From positions 1 to 5,807 of the forward strand of contig JABHUV010000079.1 of assembly GCA_018658605.1 (NCBI GenBank): a stretch of DNA of 5,807 nt, given 5' to 3'. Both the position numbers and the translations under genes were made by a program. The DNA is from Planctomycetaceae bacterium (GTDB lineage Bacteria > Planctomycetota > Planctomycetia > Pirellulales > Pirellulaceae). Shown here piece after piece: positions 1-5,565 of this stretch (positions within the stretch are counted from its first letter, which is position 1; each line of letters opens with the position of its first letter). Under the pieces are notes generated by a model. The model did not search any database. It was not told the origin of the DNA and saw nothing but the letters and a program-made list of their open reading frames with translations.

Positions 1-614
1 CCACTAATCGAATTTGGCAATACGATGGTACGGATTGTTTGCCATTTGGAAGCGCCCATATTCCAACAAGCGACTCGGAATGGCTGCGGTACCGAGGCTA
101 GGGCTTCTTTGGTACTAGTAATGATGACCGGTAATGTCATCACCGCCACCGTACAAGACGCCGCTAATAAACTACGTTGCATTTGAAAAAAGTATACGAA
201 GGCTCCTAATCCAAATAGGCCATGAACGATACTTGGAACCCCCGCTAGATTAACGACTGCTAAATTAATGAGCCGCGTAAACCAATTATCACGGGCAAAT
301 TCATTGAGGTAGACTCCCGCCAAGATGCCAATCGGCGCTGCAAAAAACAGCGATACGATGATCAACATAAAGGTCCCGATAAGCGGCCCCCAAATACCAC
401 CTGCTGTCATATTTTTTGCGGGGTTGTCAAGAATGAAACCGACCGACAAAGCTGGCCAGGCTTTAATGAGCAAGAAACCAAGGATGAACAAGACGGGTAA
501 AATCAAAGCCCAAGTCATTCCGAGTGTGATGAAACATACAAAGCGTTCAACTTTACGACCGCGAATTTCATTCGCCGTGATCGCAAATGGATTATTGATA
601 TCAGGTTTAGACAT
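1..614 (-). CDS. pstA: PstA, phosphate ABC transporter permease (C-terminus cut by window edge)
   Basis: Inner-membrane permease of the PstSCAB phosphate importer, which pairs with PstC to form the channel energised by PstB. Translation from the ATG at 614 gives 204 residues and stays open to the left edge, so roughly the last third of a normal PstA (about 280-300 residues) is missing. Hydrophobic segments lie near residues 25-50, 74-103, 115-143 and 148-166. The permease signatures are clear: a LAGVPSIVHGLFG stretch at 123-135 and the ATPase-contacting EAA loop at about 170-200 (EALASVPQPFR, then MGASKWQTIRTIVLP). The start is fixed by an AAGGAA ribosome site (plus strand 623-628) 8 nt upstream and by the N-terminus MSKPDINNPFAI. 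The start codon overlaps the end of pstC by 8 bp, indicating translational coupling. pstB is expected just beyond the left edge. Family assignment is very secure. Confidence 0.95.
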   Translation of the reverse strand, partial: MSKPDINNPFAITANEIRGRKVERFVCFITLGMTWALILPVLFILGFLLIKAWPALSVGFILDNPAKNMTAGGIWGPLIGTFMLIIVSLFFAAPIGILAGVYLNEFARDNWFTRLINLAVVNLAGVPSIVHGLFGLGAFVYFFQMQRSLLAASCTVAVMTLPVIITSTKEALASVPQPFRVACWNMGASKWQTIRTIVLPNSIS

Positions 615-1578
615 CGCTTTGGTTCCTTATGCCTTTGACAACCAAATCGGCAGTCAAGTTAATAATGAAGGCAAAGGCAAACAACACGACGCCAATCAAA
701 AACAATGTGTGATAGTGCAGGTCGCCACGAACTGCTTCGCCTAGTTCAGCAGCAATCGTTGCGGTAAGTGTTCGGACAGGATCGAAGAGACTAGTTGGCA
801 TATTAACCGAGTGCCCAGTACACATAAGAACGGCCATTGTTTCACCAATTCCACGACCGATGCCAAGTAGTACTGCTGCGAGCAGACCATTTTTGGCTGC
901 TGGAAATAGGACTTTGTAAATCATCTCCCAGCGATTTGCACCCATCGCTAGCCCCGCTTCGCGGAACGAATCAGGAACAGCTCGTAATGCGTCTTCGGAT
1001 ACGGACACAATTATCGGGACACTCATCAATGCAAGGACGATGCCTGCATTAAGTATGTTCAGTCCAACGGCTTCTCCACTGAGGTCAGTAATCAACGGAT
1101 TCATGACGACAATGCCAATAAACCCCCAGACTACAGATGGGATTGCGGCCAAGAGTTCAATCAGGATTTTTAATATTTCCCGAGCCTTATTGCCGGCAAA
1201 CTCGGAGACATAAACCGCAGCTCCGAGGCCCAACGGTACGGCTAATAAAATCGAAAAGAATGTGACCGATAACGTACCAACGATTAACGCTAAAATGCCA
1301 AAAGCTGGCTTCTTCGCTGATTCAGGAATCCAACGCGGGCTTGTCGTGAATTCGCCGAGGTCGAGTTGTTCGACTTCAATTTCACCAGCGGCAATTTCTG
1401 TTTCAATGCCTGTCAGTGCTGGCAAACTTTCTTTGAATACGAATAAGAAAATTGCAATTACAAATAAAATGGCACTCCAACCACAAATGTAGATAATACC
1501 AACGACTATAGGTTCTGAACGATCCTGCAGTTGCTTAATTAACCAGCGGAAAAGATAATTACCTAATAAAGAGCCCAA
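607..1578 (-). CDS. pstC: PstC, phosphate ABC transporter permease
   Basis: Inner-membrane permease partner of PstA in the high-affinity phosphate importer. The 323 residues are a normal length. Predicted membrane segments lie near 24-48, 92-123, 135-158, 174-194, 230-253 and 289-312, with a periplasmic loop at about 50-90. The EAA loop facing PstB is at 195-228 (EDALRAVPDSFREAG, then MGANRWEMIYKVLFP). The PstC signature GRGIGETMAV is at 241-250; the Arg and Glu of this motif are known to matter for phosphate transport in E. coli PstC. The start is a TTG at 1578: the frame has no ATG or GTG between it and the upstream stop at 1603-1605, and an AAGG site (plus strand 1588-1591) sits 9 nt upstream. 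pstS ends 62 bp upstream with no clear hairpin between. The last 8 bp overlap the start of pstA. Confidence 0.95.
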   Translation of the reverse strand: MGSLLGNYLFRWLIKQLQDRSEPIVVGIIYICGWSAILFVIAIFLFVFKESLPALTGIETEIAAGEIEVEQLDLGEFTTSPRWIPESAKKPAFGILALIVGTLSVTFFSILLAVPLGLGAAVYVSEFAGNKAREILKILIELLAAIPSVVWGFIGIVVMNPLITDLSGEAVGLNILNAGIVLALMSVPIIVSVSEDALRAVPDSFREAGLAMGANRWEMIYKVLFPAAKNGLLAAVLLGIGRGIGETMAVLMCTGHSVNMPTSLFDPVRTLTATIAAELGEAVRGDLHYHTLFLIGVVLFAFAFIINLTADLVVKGIRNQSDV

Positions 1579-1640
1579 AGTCGCTTGCCTTATTGTGTCG
1601 TTCTACTGTTGAGTGTAATTTGTTGCACATGAATTGTATG

Positions 1641-2528
1641 TTATTGAACCGGCACGTATCCCATTTCTTCAATAATCGACTGCCCAGTTGTTCCTAAAAT
1701 CCAATCTAAATAATCTTTTACAATGCCAGTCGGAATTGTTGGAGTGTAAATCAGAAGTGGCCGAGAAATGGGATACGTGCCGTTGGTGACGTTGGCTGCA
1801 TTAGGTGCGACGCTGGGAGAATCAGTATCGATCTTTACTTTCAGCATTTTCACACCATCAGTGGCGTATCCCATACCACTATATCCAATCGCACCCAGTG
1901 TTTTTTCAACCATCGAAACGACATCTGCGGATCCACTGAGATCTATCGACCCAAGCTTGAAATCATTATCGTCGAGTACATATTGACGAAAATAAGCGTA
2001 AGTACCCGAGTTGTTTTGTCGACTGACGCGTACGATTTGTTGATTCGATGTGCCAGTCACGCTAACTCCTAGCTCGGTCCAAGTATTGGTTGCACCACCT
2101 TCCCCATAGATTGCAGTAAGCTCGGCGATGGTTATTTCTTCAAGTGGATTATCTTTGTGGACATAGATCGCCAAGGCATCTTTACCAACCGTGAATTCTT
2201 GTGGATCTAGGTTGAATTCGTTCTTCGCGCGACGAATTTCTTTATCTTTCATTTTCCGACTTGCGTTTGCCATGTCCGCTAGACCTTGAGTTAAACTGGA
2301 AATACCAACACCACTTCCGCCGCCGGAAATTTCAATGGTGATTTCCGACTTTTCGGTTTGGTATTTTTCTGCCCAAGCTTGAGCGAGATTGACCATCGTG
2401 TCTGAGCCTTCAACGCGAATGGTATTGCTAGAGGAATCTTGTTTCGAATTTTGGCGAGATCCGCAACCGAGTATTGTTAACAGGAAAAAACTTGATAGGC
2501 ATGCAATGAGAATGTTTCGTTTAGACAT
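1641..2528 (-). CDS. pstS: PstS, phosphate-binding lipoprotein
   Basis: Extracytoplasmic substrate-binding protein that captures phosphate and delivers it to PstC/PstA. From the ATG at 2528 it has 295 residues. A lipoprotein signal peptide (MSKRN, then a hydrophobic core at 6-20) ends in ILGC with the lipidated Cys at 22, so it is membrane-anchored. The PBP-like fold follows, with the expected phosphate-contacting segments: GSDTM at 41-45, SGGGSGVGI at 68-76, and SRQNNSGTY at 169-177. The segment LGAIGYSGMGYA at 211-222 and a C-terminal YPISRPLLIYT at 252-262 are also typical. A GTG at 2558 in the same frame would add ten residues, but this would push the signal peptide inward. The ATG is preferred although its GAGGAT site (plus strand 2541-2546) is a rather long 12 nt away. 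It is the first gene of the operon, with a Pho-box-like array upstream. Confidence 0.95.
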   Translation of the reverse strand: MSKRNILIACLSSFFLLTILGCGSRQNSKQDSSSNTIRVEGSDTMVNLAQAWAEKYQTEKSEITIEISGGGSGVGISSLTQGLADMANASRKMKDKEIRRAKNEFNLDPQEFTVGKDALAIYVHKDNPLEEITIAELTAIYGEGGATNTWTELGVSVTGTSNQQIVRVSRQNNSGTYAYFRQYVLDDNDFKLGSIDLSGSADVVSMVEKTLGAIGYSGMGYATDGVKMLKVKIDTDSPSVAPNAANVTNGTYPISRPLLIYTPTIPTGIVKDYLDWILGTTGQSIIEEMGYVPVQ

Positions 2529-2610
2529 GATAGATCTGGTATCCTCGCAAAAATGCACCGTTTTAGTAGGTAAGTTTACTTATCTCTTCGTCACCAATGT
2601 AAGCAATAAG

Positions 2611-2650
2611 TGTGAACGAATGACTAAGGTAATGTTAAGATTTGGTTAAG
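2611..2650 (-). promoter_or_regulatory. Pho-box-like array of four 11-bp-spaced repeats upstream of pstS
   Basis: Read on the minus strand, four heptamers start exactly 11 bp apart: CTTAACC (2650-2644), CTTAACA (2639-2633), CTTAGTC (2628-2622) and GTTCACA (2617-2611). The first two are nearly identical, the last two are degenerate. One-helical-turn direct repeats resembling TT(A/C/T)ACA are the known binding architecture of PhoP/PhoB-type regulators upstream of pst operons. The array ends 82 bp before the pstS start codon. A weak -10-like TACATT is at 2601-2596, about 9 bp after the last repeat, as expected if the array replaces a -35 element. The repeats are directly visible; the regulator is inferred from the gene downstream. 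Confidence 0.7.
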
Positions 2651-2738
2651 ATATCGACTAGGAGACGACATGAGGTACTCGTCACAAAACGGTTTGCACA
2701 AAAAATCACGTCGGATCAGACATAGGAGTGGTCCTAGA

Positions 2739-3533
2739 TTAACTCATGAACAGCGGTCGCAGCAGGGCACTGAGGCCGATTAAGAAGAGCGTTAGCAGGG
2801 CATAGGATTTTAGCTTTTGACGGTCGAGTCGATTGCCGATTTGGATTCCCACAACGGTACCGATAAACACGATTGGTAATCCTAGTGTGCCGAGGATAAG
2901 ACCATCGATGGAAGATGCACCAAACCTCCACGCTAGTATCAGCGCTAAGGGTATCATGCCATAGAACAGCATCGCGAATAGAAAACCGCGACTCTGTTTC
3001 GCAGTCCATGGTTGAAACATCACCCAAATCGCCACTGCTGGACCACCCATGCCAACGAAACCTAGCATCACTCCACTAATCGAAAATGCGATGATTTCCC
3101 ACTTAGTTGACAATTTTTTTTGTTCGTCGATTTTGATGTATCTCTTGCAGACGACAATGAATATTAAGATGACTCCCAGTACTTGCTGAATCATTTGCTT
3201 GCGTTCTTCGGGATTACCGTCGAGTGTCATGAGCCATTGTAGAAGTAAAACACCGGGTAAGATAAAGAGAATGCGGATGAGACCAGGCCTCAGTGTAGAA
3301 CGCCACTTGATTGATTGATGTAGTTTCCAAGCACCGAGACCAGATTGAGTCATTGATGCAATGGTGATAGCGGCAATGGTTGTGTCGAGTGGGAACCCAG
3401 CAAAGAAAAGGATAGGTATACCAAACGCACCTGCGCCAAAGCCAATAACACCTTGCAAAAAACAACTGCAAAAGAACACGCCAGCAAAAACGAAGTATTG
3501 CCATAGATCGAAATTTAAGAACTCGAATTCCAT
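2739..3533 (-). CDS. TauE/SafE-family membrane transporter (sulfite/organosulfonate exporter family)
   Basis: Polytopic membrane protein of 264 residues, normal for the TauE/SafE (DUF81) family, whose characterised members move sulfite, sulfoacetate or related anions out of the cell; many members have no known substrate. The two-fold internal repeat of the family is visible: GFGAGAFGIP at 31-40 in the first half and GFVGMGGPAVAIW at 158-170 in the second. Hydrophobic spans lie near 13-30, 35-48, 85-104, 117-130, 147-172, 184-202, 209-232 and 244-260. GNRLDRQKLK at 233-242 is a typical late loop. The ATG at 3533 is the only reasonable start, since an in-frame stop lies two codons upstream, but no Shine-Dalgarno site is visible. 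The gene follows the RbsD/FucU gene by 59 bp and probably shares its transcript. Substrate cannot be told from sequence. Confidence 0.88.
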   Translation of the reverse strand: MEFEFLNFDLWQYFVFAGVFFCSCFLQGVIGFGAGAFGIPILFFAGFPLDTTIAAITIASMTQSGLGAWKLHQSIKWRSTLRPGLIRILFILPGVLLLQWLMTLDGNPEERKQMIQQVLGVILIFIVVCKRYIKIDEQKKLSTKWEIIAFSISGVMLGFVGMGGPAVAIWVMFQPWTAKQSRGFLFAMLFYGMIPLALILAWRFGASSIDGLILGTLGLPIVFIGTVVGIQIGNRLDRQKLKSYALLTLFLIGLSALLRPLFMS

Positions 3534-3592
3534 AACTTAAATAACAGGACTTTCCGGCGGCTCGGCTTTCTGAATTCGCTTACTAGGACTTG

Positions 3593-4039
3593 TTATGCTT
3601 GGCGAACACCAATGTGCAACAGCAGATTCGCAAATAGATGTTGGTCTGCTGTTTGAATCGTCAGTACATGGTCGCTCGTACTAACCGCGGGATAGAAATC
3701 AAATTTTTCGATAGGCTCTAATTCGATGTCTAAATTTGCTTGACGAAACGAATCCCGAAATTGCTCCCATACCGGCGGGTCTTCTGTTTGTGCGTAAGGT
3801 CCCTCAGTTTGATACATCATTGTATTTGCCGCTTCGATCGGAATTGCAGTAAGAAGTGCCTTAAGCACTTGGTCACACGTTGGCAGACCGGGACTTAGAT
3901 TCAAGCTAACTAATTCTGCATTAGGACCAAGTGTTGAGGAGCAGGGATAATTGCCGTCGGCAATGAGGATACGAGCATGATGTCCGGCACGACCGAGGAT
4001 TTCATTTATTTGGGGGTGGATCAGTTGATGTTTGAGCAT
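3593..4039 (-). CDS. RbsD/FucU-family sugar mutarotase
   Basis: Cytoplasmic protein of 148 residues of the RbsD/FucU family, which interconverts anomers of ribose (RbsD) or fucose (FucU). The N-terminus MLKHQLIHPQINEILGRAGH aligns with the family start, placing His20 at the catalytic histidine position, followed by ILIADGNYP at 24-32 with Asp28 and Asn30. The DGNYP form resembles FucU (D-x-N-x-P) more than RbsD (D-A-G-L-P). The C-terminal signature is LFANLLLHIGV at 135-145; here Phe136 stands where the family usually has an active-site Tyr. The start is supported by the family N-terminus, as no Shine-Dalgarno site is seen upstream of the ATG. The exporter gene follows 59 bp downstream. No kinase, isomerase or sugar ABC transporter is adjacent, so the physiological sugar is unknown. 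Confidence 0.85.
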   Translation of the reverse strand: MLKHQLIHPQINEILGRAGHHARILIADGNYPCSSTLGPNAELVSLNLSPGLPTCDQVLKALLTAIPIEAANTMMYQTEGPYAQTEDPPVWEQFRDSFRQANLDIELEPIEKFDFYPAVSTSDHVLTIQTADQHLFANLLLHIGVRQA

Positions 4040-4077
4040 GGGAAAGTACAGTGAATGTTGACAGGATGATGTGAATT

Positions 4078-4130
4078 CTAGATTGTAACATGTTCCCAGA
4101 TTTTTAGTTTTACAGTTAATAAAAATCTAG
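4078..4130. repeat. AT-rich inverted repeats upstream of the mutarotase gene
   Basis: AGATTTTTA (4098-4106) and TAAAAATCT (4120-4128) form a perfect 9-bp inverted repeat around a 13-nt spacer. A second, overlapping pair, CTAGATT (4078-4084) and AATCTAG (4124-4130), shares the right arm, so the two pairings exclude each other. No U-run follows either one on either strand, so neither looks like a terminator. They lie in the leader or promoter region of the minus-strand gene starting at 4039, where a -10-like TACAAT is read at 4087-4082 without a convincing -35. Operator or leader structure are both possible. Confidence 0.4.
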
Positions 4131-4145
4131 TTCTATAATCCAGCT

Positions 4146-4185
4146 AAAAAAAACAGGGTATCACTGCAATGCAGTAATACCCTGT
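4146..4185 (-). terminator. Strong intrinsic terminator of the secreted coiled-coil protein gene
   Basis: On the minus strand a long hairpin begins 26 bp after the stop codon at 4212. Outer arms of 9 bp (4177-4185 with 4153-4161) and inner arms of 5 bp (4171-4175 with 4163-4167) are separated by a single A/C mismatch and close on a 3-nt loop. The hairpin is followed immediately by eight U residues (plus-strand A run 4146-4153, whose last base also closes the stem). No matching A-run lies on the other side, so it is directional for the minus strand. Confidence 0.93.
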
Positions 4186-4211
4186 GGTGTGTGAACCGTA
4201 TTTGTGACGGA

Positions 4212-5081
4212 TTAAGTAGCTGGTCTAGCACCAGGAGCAGGTCGTTGACCACCTTGACCACCTGGTCGTTGACCACCTTGACGCTGACCACCTTGACCGC
4301 CTCGGCTTGGTCGCAGTTCTTCTGGTGAAATTTCGACAGGTTTGCCCTTCATCTTTTCGAATTCCTTCTTTTGGCTATCGGTTAGGACGCCCAAAATATT
4401 TTTTTCGGTTTCCTTTTGCATGGCCGTCATCTTTTCGCGAATCTCTTGCATTGCCGCTTGAGCTTTTTCGCGATCGCCACCTTGGAATAATTCACGGACA
4501 CCACTGAATAGTTCTTGTCCTTTTTCCTGAGTTGCCTTTTGAACTTCTTCAAATTTAGTTTTTTGCTCAGTAGTGATTTTCAATTCTTTTTGCACGGGCT
4601 CAGTTAATAAAGCTCCCACGCCTTGAATTTGCAAACGAATTTCTTCCAATCGTTCAACTTGTTGCGGCAACAAAACGTCCTCAATGGCTTCCTGGATTTT
4701 TTTGTTGGTCGATTCTTGCTGCTCACGAAACTTTTTGAAGAATTCTTCACGTTGAGTTTCTGACAACTCACGGAAGTTTGGGCGTTCGCCTTGATTAGAC
4801 CTTGCATCTTCGCGAACCTTGTCGACAGCTGTTTTGATGTCTTCGACTTGTTCGTCAAGGATTTCAGCATCTTCACGCACCTTTTTGATCTGTAATAACT
4901 GCGTGATCGAAACGGGACGTGCTCCGCCTGTCATGCCACGACCAAATCCGCCACCTTGGCGTTGACCGCCTTGTTGTGCGCCACCTTGTCGTTGGCCGCC
5001 CGGTTGTGCGTCAACTGCCGAAGGAGCTATGACCATTGCAAGGGTGGCTAACATTAACGTAAATATTCGTATGCATTTCAT
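4212..5081 (-). CDS. Secreted Gln/Gly-rich LTxxQ-like coiled-coil protein, function unknown
   Basis: A 289-residue exported protein. The start is the ATG at 5081, with a GGAA site (plus strand 5091-5094) 9 nt upstream; an in-frame TTG at 5096 would add five residues but lacks such a site. Residues 1-25 form a signal peptide ending AVDA before Gln26. Then come a Gly/Gln/Arg-rich linker (26-55, GGQRQ-type repeats), a charged helical region (about 60-250) of high coiled-coil propensity, and a second low-complexity tail (257-289). Two segments, LTEPVQKELKITTEQKTKFEEV (split here at about 159-180) and VLTDSQKKEFEKMKG (232-246), resemble the LTxxQ helices of Spy/CpxP-like periplasmic proteins and many planctomycete secreted proteins. 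Chaperone or metal-sensing roles known for Spy/CpxP/ZraP are only suggestive; it has no zinc-binding His/Cys cluster. It stands alone, with its own terminator. Confidence 0.85.
   Translation of the reverse strand: MKCIRIFTLMLATLAMVIAPSAVDAQPGGQRQGGAQQGGQRQGGGFGRGMTGGARPVSITQLLQIKKVREDAEILDEQVEDIKTAVDKVREDARSNQGERPNFRELSETQREEFFKKFREQQESTNKKIQEAIEDVLLPQQVERLEEIRLQIQGVGALLTEPVQKELKITTEQKTKFEEVQKATQEKGQELFSGVRELFQGGDREKAQAAMQEIREKMTAMQKETEKNILGVLTDSQKKEFEKMKGKPVEISPEELRPSRGGQGGQRQGGQRPGGQGGQRPAPGARPAT
4241..4302 (-). repeat. Short tandem coding repeats (GGQRQ/GGQRP units)
   Basis: An imperfect tandem DNA repeat within the 3' end of the secreted protein gene. The 18 bases from 4241 recur at 4265, and a shortened unit follows to about 4302. 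They encode the Gly-Gly-Gln-Arg-Gln/Pro tail. A related, more diverged set encodes the linker after the signal peptide near 4950-5010. Such repeats can expand or contract by slippage, so length variation between strains would be expected. Confidence 0.7.
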
Positions 5082-5487
5082 TTTCTTGTTTTCCAAATGA
5101 AGAGATGGGTGTTCGTAAAAAAATAATTTGACGCAAGTAATGTTTCTTATTACTAGTAATTTAACACAAAAACGGGCAGTGTGGTTTCGGGTAAAATGAA
5201 GGAATTGGACATTATTTTTGGTGATATGTCGGTTTGTACCCTATTAAAACAGGTGATATAGAAAAGTTCAATATTTGAAATCTCTTTTCCCCTAATGGAG
5301 AAGCGACTTTCTACGACTCTTTTGTACTGCCAATATGTCAGGACAGTAACGAACGATTTGTTGTTTATTGGGTGCTTGCTTAAAAAAACTTGTTTTTGAT
5401 CGAGACCACAGTAAGTCTACTTTAGGGGTGGAAAAGTAGTATTTTTCTCCTCGTCAGTTGAGGTTTTCAAAATGGTATTCACTGGAA
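5082..5487. other. Divergent intergenic region
   Basis: About 400 bp between the leftward secreted-protein gene and the sigma-54 promoter of the rightward hsp20 gene. I see no coding sequence with a ribosome site and no RNA gene. It holds a perfect 12-bp palindrome, ATTACTAGTAAT, at 5149-5160 in the leader or promoter zone of the leftward gene. It also holds an 8-bp direct repeat GGTGATAT at 5220-5227 and 5252-5259, an imperfect inverted repeat near 5284-5303, and the inverted repeat at 5417-5439 listed separately. No convincing sigma-70-type promoter could be assigned to the leftward gene. Confidence 0.6.
5417..5439. promoter_or_regulatory. Inverted repeat, candidate upstream activator site for the hsp20 promoter
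   Basis: CTACTTT (5417-5423) and AAAGTAG (5433-5439) are perfect 7-bp inverted arms around a 9-nt spacer. The centre is about 87 bp upstream of the start site predicted from the sigma-54 element, within the range where dimeric bacterial enhancer-binding proteins usually bind. Binding is an inference from symmetry and position; the cognate regulator is not in this window. Confidence 0.45.
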
Positions 5488-5504
5488 TTGGCACGGCGAT
5501 TGCA
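5488..5504 (+). promoter_or_regulatory. Sigma-54 (RpoN) -24/-12 promoter of hsp20
   Basis: TTGGCACG (5488-5495), a GCGA spacer, then TTGCA (5500-5504). The invariant GG (5490-5491) and GC (5502-5503) are exactly 10 bp apart, and every conserved position of the sigma-54 consensus YTGGCACGrNNNTTGCW is matched. Transcription would begin near 5515, giving a leader of about 50 nt before the ATG at 5566. Sigma-54 promoters need an ATP-driven enhancer-binding protein, so the gene is predicted to be tightly inducible rather than constitutive. Confidence 0.88.
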
Positions 5505-5565
5505 TTTAATATTTAACGAATGTCGGACGGAGATTTGATTTTTGTTAATAGAGGAGAGAATTCCA

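Noticed and set aside
325..744. Rightward 139-codon open frame over the pstA/pstC junction
   Set aside because: It is antisense to two certain transporter genes, shows no domain-like sequence, and mirrors their codon structure.
2722..2738. Short hairpin (TAGGA...TCCTA) just after the exporter gene as a terminator
   Set aside because: The stem is only 5 bp, and no U-run follows immediately; the T-run at 2700-2705 is not attached to a stem.
5380..5399. A-run and T-run (around CTTG) as an intrinsic terminator
   Set aside because: A pure A/T stem of about 5 bp with no GC, and no gene ends beside it on either strand.
5515..5565. Possible RNA thermometer (ROSE or fourU) masking the hsp20 ribosome site
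   Set aside because: The U-run near 5538-5543 could pair with GAGGAG only through several G-U pairs, and no ROSE motif is visible; the sigma-54 promoter explains regulation better.
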